From DASPKS01 sp035628035 (GTDB taxonomy: Bacteria; Bacteroidota; Rhodothermia; Rhodothermales; Rubricoccaceae): a stretch of 23,989 nt of DNA. The stretch spans positions 1 through 23,989 of the forward strand of contig DASPKS010000244.1 of NCBI GenBank assembly GCA_035628035.1, in the 5' to 3' direction. The translations under genes and the position numbers were made by a program. Below, one piece after another: positions 14,236-21,700 of this stretch (the first letter of the stretch is position 1; each line of letters opens with the position of its first letter). The notes under the pieces are model-generated. The model was given only the letters and a program-made list of their open reading frames with translations. It was not told the origin of the DNA and did not search any database.

Positions 14236-15213
14236 TCAGGGCGTGGGCACGAACGGGAGGATCGGCGTGACGGGCGGGAGGGAGTCGCTCCCGGCCGGCG
14301 GCGTCGCCGTCGAGGCGCCCGCCCCGGCACCCGTCCCCGTGCCGGTGGCAGGCGGCGTCTGGATCGTCGTCCCCGCGGGGGCCTCGATCTGCACGGGCAG
14401 CCCCTGGTCGCTCGCCGCCCCGACGAACGTCGCGACGAAGAGGAACACGCCGAGCCCCATGCTCCCCAGGAACACGGTGTAGGCCACGCGGAGGAGCCGG
14501 TACTTCTTCTGGAGCACGCTGCCCACCCCGTACACGTCGGAGATCATGCTGCGGTAGAGGGCGTCGCGGTTCTGCATGAGCTCCTCCATCCCCACCTGGA
14601 AGTCGTCGCGGCTCATGTTGGCGAAGTTGCCGAAGAAGAGGATGTTCGCGGCGTTGTTGCGGACCTGGTCGAGCGTGACGCGCTCGCCCTGCACGCGCGG
14701 CCGCGCGGCGAGGACGGCGAAGACGAGCGAGACGAGGCACCCCACGAGCATCACCGACGTGGGGAGGAGCAGCCACGGGTTGGCATCCATCTTCGGCGAG
14801 ATCGAGGCGATCAGCACCGAGACGATGATGCCGTTGATCGAGATCATGATGTTGGCCTTCGCGTCGGCGAGGGCCGAGAGGTCCATGTTCACGCGGTACG
14901 ACGACCGGAACATGGTCTCGACGCCGCGCTCGGTCCCCTTGTCCTTCTTCTTCCCGTCGCCGCCACCGCCGCCGTTCTTGTCCTTCTTCTTTTTCTTCTT
15001 CCCCTTTGGCTCGTCGGCGTCGGGGGGCGGTCCGGGGAGGGGCATGGCAGGGGGCGGGAGGATGACGGGCGGGGGCAGCGTGGCCGCCGCCGGCTCGGTG
15101 AAGGCGGCGTCGGCGGCGTCGGGCGGGGGCGTGCCCGGTGGGCCGCCCGCCTCGGGCGCGCCCGGCGTCGGCGTGGCCGGGCCCGGCGTGGGGGGGCGCG
15201 AGGGGTCGGGCAT
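14236..15213 (-). CDS. Pycsar-effector-type (PycTM/DUF5706) membrane protein
   Basis: A 325-residue membrane protein. Residues 1-70 are Pro/Ala-rich, 70-94 a Lys/Gly/Asp low-complexity stretch (six consecutive Lys). Residues ~96-266 match the PycTM pattern: GVETMFRSSYRVNMDLSALADAKANIMISINGII, then NNAANILFFGNFANMSRDDF. Predicted helices are ~119-138, ~146-170 and ~243-266. The C-terminal ~55 residues are Pro/Thr/Gly-rich and low in complexity. In Pycsar anti-phage systems such domains are effectors that depolarise the membrane when a cyclic pyrimidine nucleotide binds, but many Bacteroidota carry PycTM proteins outside defence loci. No uridylate or cytidylate cyclase, and no HD domain, is present here. 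It is third in an operon between the phosphatase-barrel protein and SixA. Role unknown. Confidence 0.78.
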   Translation of the reverse strand: MPDPSRPPTPGPATPTPGAPEAGGPPGTPPPDAADAAFTEPAAATLPPPVILPPPAMPLPGPPPDADEPKGKKKKKKDKNGGGGGDGKKKDKGTERGVETMFRSSYRVNMDLSALADAKANIMISINGIIVSVLIASISPKMDANPWLLLPTSVMLVGCLVSLVFAVLAARPRVQGERVTLDQVRNNAANILFFGNFANMSRDDFQVGMEELMQNRDALYRSMISDVYGVGSVLQKKYRLLRVAYTVFLGSMGLGVFLFVATFVGAASDQGLPVQIEAPAGTTIQTPPATGTGTGAGAGASTATPPAGSDSLPPVTPILPFVPTP

Positions 15214-15223
15214 GGGGGGCAGG

Positions 15224-18200
15224 CTAGAACGGGAAGCCGAGGCCGACGTTGAGGAGGGTGCCCTCGGGGGAGACCCCCACGGTGCCGGTGACGACGGCCA
15301 TGTCGAAGAAGCTCGTCCAGAGGCCGCCGCCGTAGCCCTGGTGCCACCCCTCGAAGATCGACTCGTCGTACTCCCCGTCGGCCCACACGCGGCCGTTGTC
15401 GAGGAACCCGAGGACGCCGACGCGGCCGGCGGCGATGTACGTCGAGAAGCTGAAGAGGTGCACGCGGAGCTCGGCGTTCTGGTAGGCGGCCGTGCGCCCG
15501 GCGAAGCGGTGGCTCCGGTACCCGCGGAGGTTCGTCGTCCCGCCGAGGGTGGCCGCGTCGTAGAACGGGAAGTCGCCGAGGCGGTGCATGGCGCCCGCGC
15601 GGAGGGCGAGCGTGACCTGGGGCTGCAGGACGGGCGAGAGGTAGAGCGTGAGGTCGGTGCCGAGGGACCCGTAGGAGGGGGCGCTCTCGGTGATGCCCGC
15701 GCGGCCCGCCGCGAGGCTCCGCCAGCGGAACCCGTGGAGGGGGTTGAGCCCGTTGTCGACGGTGCTGAGGGTGAGCGCGGCCTCGGCCCCGCCGTAGGCC
15801 TGCCCGTCGAACACCTCCGCCGGGACGCCCGCCTCGGGCTGGCTGATGAACCGCGTGGGGTCGTCCTCTACCTGGACGAACTCCGCGAAGGGGCCGAGGG
15901 TGAACGCGCCGCGCTGCACGGCGCCGAGCTCGGCCGCCACGCCGGCGCGCGCCCGGGCCATCCGGACCTCGAAGAACGAGCTGCCCGTGCTGCTCCCGTC
16001 GGGGTTCACGGTGTCGTTCCCCAGCCCGTAGAAGTTGCGCACGCGGCGCGGCGCGGAGGCCTCGGCGTCGACGAGGAGGTCCCACGGCCCGAACGCCTCC
16101 GTGAACCGCCCCTCGTACTGCCCGCGCGGGCCGAGCGTGCGCGTGGCGAGGTCTGCCGAGAACCGGTGGAATGCGGCGTAGGGCCGGCGCCGGAAGCCCT
16201 GGTTCATCACCTGGTACCCCGCCCCGACGATCAGCCCGTCGGTGACGTTGTAGCCGCCGGTGAGGAAGAACCCGCGGACGGGCCAGCGGAATTCGCGGAA
16301 GTCGTACCGGTTGTTCTCGGGCACATCGGAGAGCTCGAGGTCCGTGCCGCGCCCGGCGTTCTCGATCTCGTTCCCCTCGTCGGTGTCGTAGAAGACGACG
16401 CGGCCACCGCGGCTCTCGTCGTCGAGGGTGTCCTCGTCCGGGCCCCCGACGACGCGGACGAGCAGGCCGCCCCGGCTCTCCCCCTCGAACGCGAACCGGT
16501 CCTCCCCGTCGAGCCCGTAGAGGCGGACCTCGTCGGTCTCGCGGGGGTCGAACACGCGGCGGTAGAGGCGGCGCTCCACCTCGCCCTCGCGGTTCGTCTT
16601 GAGCATGGTGACTTCGGCGCGGCCGTCTTCTAGGAAACGGACCTCGAACCGCTCGTGCTTGTTCGAGCCGACCACGTCGACGATCCGCGCGTGGAGCGCG
16701 TAGACGCGCTCGGCGATCTCGGGGAGCTGCGCGCGGCGGACGGCGAAGACGCGCTTGATCTCGGGCCCCCACTGCTGGTAGACCGACTCCGGCCACGTCC
16801 GCAGCGCCTCCTCGACGACGTCGTCGGTGAGGCGGGCCTGTAGCTCGTGCGCCGCCGCCACCCACTCCTCGCGCGTGACCTCGTTGAGGAGTCGGCGATC
16901 CTGCTCGAGCCCGTTCGTGAGGAGCCCCGGCAGGTTGCCGTAGCTCTCGCGGAAGGTCTGGAGCCGGGGCTGGAGCCGCTTCGCGATGCTGGGGAAGAGC
17001 CCGCCGAGGCGGTAGAAGGCGAAGTCGCGGTCGCGCGGGATGGGCCGGTAGACCTTCCCCTGCTCGCGGGCCTCCCCGGTGAGCGAGGGGTCGAGCTCGT
17101 ACGGCTCGAAGGCAGCCCACCGCCACTGGTCCACGTGGCGGTCCCAATCGGAGAGGAGCATGTCGAAGAGGCGGGCGCGGACGAACATCCGCTGGTCCAC
17201 GCGGTGGTCGTTGTCGTCGGTGAGCTCGCGGTAGAGCTTCGTGTAGGAGACGACGTCGCGGGAGCCGCCGTAGGTGGCGAAGTCCGACATGTCGTCGTCG
17301 GGGTGCTCCTCGAAGAGGGCGAGCTGGCCGGCGAACTGCTCGCGGAAGCGGCCGAGGCGGGGGTCGTCGGGGATGTAGACGAGGCGGGGGTTGGTGTGGT
17401 AGAGCCCGGCGGCCTCGGCGAGCTGCGCGGCGGCGAGGGGGCCGTAGGGGTTCGTCGCGGCCGTCTGGTCGCGCACGATGTCGCGGACGATGTTCTCGCG
17501 GAACGGCTCGGGGAGCGTGCGGCCGGGCACCTTGTTGAGGAGGCGGAGCTTGTACTCGTGGCCGTCGGCGCCCTGGAGGGTGAGCGAGAGGGTCTGGTAG
17601 CCGCCGCCGAGGTGGAGCGGGACGAGCCCGCCGCCGCCGTCGCGGCCGAGGTCGAGCACCTCGAACTCGTTGGGGGTCGTCCACACGTCGCGGTAGCCGC
17701 TCCCGAGGAAGAACGCGCCGACGCCGCTCGTCCCGAAGGACGCGTTCGGGACGGCGACGACGGTGCTGTCGGAGTAGTCGGGGAGCGTGGCGGGGTCCAC
17801 CTCCACCGGGCCGGCGTTCTCGGCGTCGGGGGGGGTGTCGCGGAGGCGCATCCCGAAGGCGGCGTCGCCCGCGCCGTCGCCGTGGTCCGGCTCCCACGCG
17901 CTCACCCACGACGAGCCGTCGGTGAGGTAGCGGAGCGAGAGGAACCCCCGCGCGCCGTGGGCGAAGAGCGCCCCGCGCCCCGGCCCCACCGGCACCGCGC
18001 GCGACCCGGCGCCGCTCACGAGGTAGGTCTGCGTGGCCTTGTTGTGGAGCTCGATAGGGTGCACCTCCAGCGCGTTCTCGTGGGCGCCCGCGTAGACGGC
18101 CCCGTCGCGCCACTCGAAGATGCGGTCCATCTCGTGGCGGAGCGCGCGGTAGGGCCGCGAGGCGAGGTCCTGCTCCGTCCCGAAGAGCCCGCGGTAGGCG

Positions 18201-19009
18201 GCGTAGAGGGAGCCGCCGACGGGGGGGAGGAGGTGCGTCGTGAGGGGGAAGTTGCCGCCGCGCGGGCCGTTGGCGCGGAGGGGGTGGTGCCCCACGACGA
18301 GGAGGTTGCCGTCGGGGTGGCGCTGCACGGCGTCTTCGAGGGCGAGGATGAAGTCGGCGTTGCTCTCGATCTCGTACTCCTCGCCGTCGCCCTCGTCCAC
18401 CTCGCCCGTGGCGCGCGCGTCCTCGTCCTGGAACCACCACTGCGTGTCGACGAGCATCAGCGTGAGGTCGTTGGCCTCCTCCGAGAGCTCGACGACGACG
18501 GGGCCGGGGAGCCCGCCGGAGGGGACGAAGGCGTCGTCGCGGCCGAGGCGCGTTTCGAGGTAGCGCTCCTGCGCGCGGAGCCCGTCGAGGCCCTCCTCCC
18601 AATCCCGGTGGCCGGGCAGGACGAACACGCGGCCGGGGTACCCCTGGACGGCCGCGGCGATGCGGTCGAGGCGGGCCTCCTCTACCTCGCGGTCGGCCGT
18701 GCCGGAGTCGGGCATGGCGTCGTTGAGCTGGTCGCCGAGGAAGACGACGGCGCTGTGCTCGCCGGCGGCGAGGAGCCGCGTGCGGAGGAGGTCGAGCACC
18801 TCGCGCGCGCCCTCGTCGGAGCCCGCGCCGAGGTCGCCGACGAGGAACACCTCGAAGGCGGTGTCGGCGCCGGGCGGCGTCGTCGCCGGGACGTCGGCGA
18901 CGCGGGGCGAGACGTACATGCGGTGCGTGGCGCACCCGCCGACGGCGAGCGCGCCGGCGAGCACCCCGAAGGGCAACGCGAAGCGAAGGAGCGGGAGGGA
19001 CCTGCGCAC
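15224..19009 (-). CDS. Lipoprotein fusing a calcineurin-like phosphatase domain to a BamA/Omp85-type barrel
   Basis: A ~1261-residue outer-membrane protein. The frame lacks an ATG before the first domain, so I start at the GTG at 19009: it yields a signal peptide (VRRSLPLLRFALPFGVLAGA... ending AVGGC, Cys26 lipidated) 11 bp after the previous stop. Residues ~50-320 follow the calcineurin-like metallophosphatase plan: FLVGDLG (Asp59), FLGDQLND (Asp93), PGHRDWEEG (133-137), VDTQWWFQ (188), VVGHHPL (240-244), YAGAHENAL (308-312). Family members read GNHDW and GHEHNLQ at the third and last sites, so several metal/catalytic residues are changed. A middle region (SDWDRHVDQWRW, YRPIPRDRDFAF) leads to a C-terminal barrel with the Omp85 LRGY motif (GGTTNLRGYRSHRFAG) and a terminal GLGFPF. 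Probably a surface or periplasm-facing barrel; precise role unknown. Confidence 0.82.
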   Translation of the reverse strand: MRRSLPLLRFALPFGVLAGALAVGGCATHRMYVSPRVADVPATTPPGADTAFEVFLVGDLGAGSDEGAREVLDLLRTRLLAAGEHSAVVFLGDQLNDAMPDSGTADREVEEARLDRIAAAVQGYPGRVFVLPGHRDWEEGLDGLRAQERYLETRLGRDDAFVPSGGLPGPVVVELSEEANDLTLMLVDTQWWFQDEDARATGEVDEGDGEEYEIESNADFILALEDAVQRHPDGNLLVVGHHPLRANGPRGGNFPLTTHLLPPVGGSLYAAYRGLFGTEQDLASRPYRALRHEMDRIFEWRDGAVYAGAHENALEVHPIELHNKATQTYLVSGAGSRAVPVGPGRGALFAHGARGFLSLRYLTDGSSWVSAWEPDHGDGAGDAAFGMRLRDTPPDAENAGPVEVDPATLPDYSDSTVVAVPNASFGTSGVGAFFLGSGYRDVWTTPNEFEVLDLGRDGGGGLVPLHLGGGYQTLSLTLQGADGHEYKLRLLNKVPGRTLPEPFRENIVRDIVRDQTAATNPYGPLAAAQLAEAAGLYHTNPRLVYIPDDPRLGRFREQFAGQLALFEEHPDDDMSDFATYGGSRDVVSYTKLYRELTDDNDHRVDQRMFVRARLFDMLLSDWDRHVDQWRWAAFEPYELDPSLTGEAREQGKVYRPIPRDRDFAFYRLGGLFPSIAKRLQPRLQTFRESYGNLPGLLTNGLEQDRRLLNEVTREEWVAAAHELQARLTDDVVEEALRTWPESVYQQWGPEIKRVFAVRRAQLPEIAERVYALHARIVDVVGSNKHERFEVRFLEDGRAEVTMLKTNREGEVERRLYRRVFDPRETDEVRLYGLDGEDRFAFEGESRGGLLVRVVGGPDEDTLDDESRGGRVVFYDTDEGNEIENAGRGTDLELSDVPENNRYDFREFRWPVRGFFLTGGYNVTDGLIVGAGYQVMNQGFRRRPYAAFHRFSADLATRTLGPRGQYEGRFTEAFGPWDLLVDAEASAPRRVRNFYGLGNDTVNPDGSSTGSSFFEVRMARARAGVAAELGAVQRGAFTLGPFAEFVQVEDDPTRFISQPEAGVPAEVFDGQAYGGAEAALTLSTVDNGLNPLHGFRWRSLAAGRAGITESAPSYGSLGTDLTLYLSPVLQPQVTLALRAGAMHRLGDFPFYDAATLGGTTNLRGYRSHRFAGRTAAYQNAELRVHLFSFSTYIAAGRVGVLGFLDNGRVWADGEYDESIFEGWHQGYGGGLWTSFFDMAVVTGTVGVSPEGTLLNVGLGFPF

Positions 19010-19020
19010 GGGGGACCGGG

Positions 19021-19917
19021 TCAAGGCTGGGGGCGGTAGCGGAGGAGCGTGGGCGTCTCGCCCCGCGCCTCGTTCGAGAGGAAGAGGGTGCCGTCGGGGA
19101 GGAACGCGATCCCCTCGGGCTGGCGGAAGTACGCCTCGGGCAGCGGGACGAGCGTGGCCTGCCGCCCGTCGGGCTCGACGATGGCGAGGGCCTTCCGGAC
19201 GGACGAGAGCACGTAGAGCTGGCCCGTCTGCGGGTGGACGGCGAGCGCCGACGGCTTGAAGGCGTCCTGGCCGTCGTCGAGGCCGCGGCGGGAGAGGAGG
19301 TAGGCGGGGCGGGGGTCGAACGCGCGGGAGGCGAGGTCGAAGGCGTAGATCGCCTTCACGGTGTCGGGCACGCCCTCGCCGGCGTCCTCTTTGCACGCGA
19401 TGAGGAGGCGGTGGTGCGCCGCGTCGTAGGCGAGCCCCTCCGTGTCGTTCTTGTTCTCCAGGGGGGTGTCGACCTCGGTCACGGCGCCGGTCGAATCGGC
19501 CAGCTCGAGGAGGGTCCCATCCGCCATGAGCACCCACACCGACCCACCCACGCGCTCGAGGCTCTCGAAGTCGCCGCGGCCGGCGAACCGCCGCTCGTCC
19601 ACGACGGCGCCCGAGGCGGGGTCGAGGACGTAGAGCGTGCCCTGCTCGTCCTGCACGGCGCCGAGGCGCCCGTCGGCGAGCACCGTCAGACCCGAGATCT
19701 CGAAGAGCGCGCGGGGGAGGGCGAAGACGGCGTCGGGCCGGTCGAACCGGTAGGGCACCGGTGAGGACGCTGCGCGCCCGGTGGAGTCGGTGCCGGTCGA
19801 GTCCGCCCCGGGTGGGGTGTTCGGTTCGGTACTCCCGTTCGCGCACGCGGGCGCGCCGCCGAGGAGCGCGGCGCCGAAGAGGAGGCCGAGGAGCGGGCGG
19901 GGGCAGCGGAAGGGCAT
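19021..19917 (-). CDS. Exported SdiA-regulated-type beta-propeller protein
   Basis: A 298-residue exported protein, first gene of the operon. The N terminus is a signal peptide ending GGAPAC (Cys25), possibly a lipoprotein though the lipobox is atypical; a Ser/Thr/Gly/Asp linker follows to ~50. The rest shows repeated propeller blades of the SdiA-regulated/phytase-like kind: EISGLTVLADGRLGAVQDEQGTLYVLD, GDFESLERVGGSVWVL, NDTEGLAYDAAHHRLLIACKE, KPSALAVHPQTGQLYVLSS and PEGIAFLPDGTLFLSNEARG. Such proteins resemble phytases and strictosidine-synthase-like propellers, but the family's biochemical activity is poorly known. Stop at 19021 is 11 bp before the GTG of the phosphatase-barrel gene. It diverges from tig. 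Confidence 0.8.
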   Translation of the reverse strand: MPFRCPRPLLGLLFGAALLGGAPACANGSTEPNTPPGADSTGTDSTGRAASSPVPYRFDRPDAVFALPRALFEISGLTVLADGRLGAVQDEQGTLYVLDPASGAVVDERRFAGRGDFESLERVGGSVWVLMADGTLLELADSTGAVTEVDTPLENKNDTEGLAYDAAHHRLLIACKEDAGEGVPDTVKAIYAFDLASRAFDPRPAYLLSRRGLDDGQDAFKPSALAVHPQTGQLYVLSSVRKALAIVEPDGRQATLVPLPEAYFRQPEGIAFLPDGTLFLSNEARGETPTLLRYRPQP

Positions 19918-19991
19918 CGGGAGAGAAGGTCGAGACCGGCAACGAGAACGGCAAGCGACCCGTGAGACGCGACGGGCCCGGAGCGGTTCGC

Positions 19992-20018
19992 CCGCCGAAC
20001 GCTACGCCTAGCGGGCGG
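19992..20018. promoter_or_regulatory. Interrupted palindrome in the divergent propeller-operon/tig region
   Basis: CCGCC (19992-19996), GAA bulge, CGCTA (20000-20004), CGCC loop, TAGCG (20009-20013), GGCGG (20014-20018): 10 paired bases with one 3-nt bulge. It lies 74 bp before the propeller gene's start and 109 bp before tig. Possible operator or RNA hairpin; nothing else distinctive in 19918-20127 except a TACCTTGC box at 20099-20106 that could be the tig -7 element. Confidence 0.3.
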
Positions 20019-20127
20019 TTTCCCCCGCCGTACCCCCACGCAGGCCCATTTCACCGCAAATGCCGCACGGGAGGGCAACCCCGTCACGGGCCCCGGCATA
20101 CCTTGCGCGCCCTCCGCTTCGTCCCCG

Positions 20128-21570
20128 ATGCAGACCTCCGTCACCCCCCTTTCCGACGTGGAGTACGCCCTCGACGTCCACGTCTCCCGCGCCGACCTCG
20201 CGCCGCGCGTGGACGCCGTGCTGAAGAAGCAGCGTGCCAGCCTCAACCTCAAGGGGTTCCGTCCTGGCCGCGTCCCGCTCAGCCACGTCCGTAAGATGGT
20301 GGGCCCGCAGGTGGCCTACCAGATCGCCGAGGAGGTCATCGGGGAGGCGTACCGCACGGCCGTCGCGGAGAACGAGGGATACGACGTACTCGGGCAGCCT
20401 CGCCTCGCGCACCTCGACTACGACCCCGAAGGCGAGGGCGACCTCCACGCCGTCGTCCACTTCGGCGTGCGGCCGCAGTTCGAGCTCGCCCAGCTCGAAG
20501 GCGTCCCCGTCACCAAGCTCGTCCGCACGTTCACCGACGAGGACGTGGCGGCCGACCTCCGCCGCCGCCTCGACCTCGCGGCCGCGCTCGAAGATGCGCC
20601 CGAAGGGGCGGCGCTCACCGAAAGCGACGTCGCCATCGTGGACATCCAGCCGGTCGACGCGGAGGGGAATCCGGCGGGGCCCGTCCAGCACGGCGCGCAG
20701 TTCCTTTTGAGCGACCCCTCGCTCCGCGAGGAGATCAAGGGCGCGCTCCTCGGCGCCGCGGCGGGGCAGACCGTCCGCGTGGACCTTCCCCACCACCACG
20801 CCGACGACGACCCCCACGCGCACGACCACGACGACCACACCGACCGCTACGCGCTGACGGTCGCGGCCGTGCGCCACCGCCGCCTCCCCGAGATGGACGC
20901 CGCGTTCGTCCGCGAGCAGACCGGCGGACGCACCGAGGACCTCGACGAGCTGAAGGCGGAGGTGCGCGCGAGCCTGGAGCGCTCGTGGGAGCGCCGCGCA
21001 AGAGAGGCGATGGAGGCCAAGATGGTCGAGCAGTTCGTCGAGGCGCACACGTTCCCCATCCCCGAGACGCTCGTCGACACCACGCTCGACGCGATGCTCG
21101 ACGAGGTCCGCGAGCGGAACGAGGGCCACCTCCCGCCCGGCTTCGACGTACAGGGCTGGCGCGACGCCCGCCGCGATGCCGCCGCCGCGCAGGTCCGCTG
21201 GCTCCTCGTGAAGGACAAGCTGATCCACGAGGAGGGGCTGGAGGTAACGAACGAGGACTTCGAGGCGGAGTTCGAGAAGCTCGCCGGGGAGAACGTGCCG
21301 GCCGAGGCCGTGCGGCACTACTTCGCGCAGCAGCCGCGCCTGCTCGAGCAGCTCGGCGACCAGCTCCTCAACCGCCGCGTGTTCGCCTCGCTGGAAAAAC
21401 GGTTCGAGGTCGTCGAGAAGACGCGCGAGGACCTGGAGCGCGAGGCGGCTGAGCGCCGCGCCGCCGACGAGGCCCGCCGCGAGGAGGAGGCCGCCGCCGC
21501 GCGCGCCGCCGAGGAGGCGGCCAAGCCGAAGAAGCGGTTCAGCCTTTTCGGGCGCAAGAAGGAGGAGTAG
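20128..21570 (+). CDS. tig: Trigger factor (ribosome-associated chaperone)
   Basis: A 480-residue trigger factor. Residues ~1-145 form the ribosome-binding domain, with GFRPGRVP (positions ~48-55, family signature GFRxGKxP) and the helix following it. The middle region is the PPIase-type segment and carries an unusual His/Asp-rich run at 222-239 (HHHADDDPHAHDHDDHTD). Residues ~255-440 are the all-helical substrate cradle (DLDELKAEVRASLERSWERRAREAM, then VRWLLVKDKLIHEEGLEVTNEDFEAEFEKLAGENVPAEAV). The last ~40 residues are a charged Ala/Glu/Arg tail ending in a basic KKRFSLFGRKKEE. It binds nascent chains at the ribosome exit tunnel. It is 130 bp upstream of clpP, its usual partner, separated by an 18-bp palindrome. 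Confidence 0.95.
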   Translation: MQTSVTPLSDVEYALDVHVSRADLAPRVDAVLKKQRASLNLKGFRPGRVPLSHVRKMVGPQVAYQIAEEVIGEAYRTAVAENEGYDVLGQPRLAHLDYDPEGEGDLHAVVHFGVRPQFELAQLEGVPVTKLVRTFTDEDVAADLRRRLDLAAALEDAPEGAALTESDVAIVDIQPVDAEGNPAGPVQHGAQFLLSDPSLREEIKGALLGAAAGQTVRVDLPHHHADDDPHAHDHDDHTDRYALTVAAVRHRRLPEMDAAFVREQTGGRTEDLDELKAEVRASLERSWERRAREAMEAKMVEQFVEAHTFPIPETLVDTTLDAMLDEVRERNEGHLPPGFDVQGWRDARRDAAAAQVRWLLVKDKLIHEEGLEVTNEDFEAEFEKLAGENVPAEAVRHYFAQQPRLLEQLGDQLLNRRVFASLEKRFEVVEKTREDLEREAAERRAADEARREEEAAAARAAEEAAKPKKRFSLFGRKKEE

Positions 21571-21592
21571 CAGGGCCGAAGGCCCGAACGCA

Positions 21593-21636
21593 CGCGCGGA
21601 GGCGCGGGGGTAGCTTTGCCTCCGCGCCTCCGCGCG
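21593..21636. other. 18-bp palindrome with a TAGCTTTG loop, between tig and clpP
   Basis: Arms 21593-21610 and 21619-21636 are complementary at 17 of 18 positions (the other is a G-U pair). The 8-nt loop, TAGCTTTG (21611-21618), matches the Bacteroidetes -7 consensus TAnnTTTG exactly. It sits 22 bp after the tig stop and 64 bp before the clpP ATG. It could be the tig terminator (though no T-run follows), the clpP promoter, or both. I see no TTG 20 nt upstream. Confidence 0.6.
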
Positions 21637-21700
21637 TCTGGAACCGTGCTCAACGGGGCCGGGTGCCAGCGCCCGTTTTTCGCCACCGCTCCCTCCGCAC

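Noticed and set aside
13416..14330. Minus-strand frame containing Pro-rich heptapeptide repeats
   Set aside because: The heptapeptide look comes from the 21-bp DNA repeats; the rest of the frame is an Arg/Pro-rich shadow of the SixA gene. No start or signal supports it, although repeats of 21 bp do keep any frame open.
14889..18935. Over 1300-codon minus-strand frame in another frame of the phosphatase-barrel gene
   Set aside because: The Arg/Pro/Ala-rich product lacks any motif, whereas the other frame on this strand encodes a full metallophosphatase plus Omp85 barrel.
19010..19954. Longer N terminus for the phosphatase-barrel gene
   Set aside because: It would overlap the whole propeller gene with a low-complexity product. 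The GTG at 19009 gives a lipoprotein signal; the TTG at 19024 was considered less likely as it overlaps the upstream stop.
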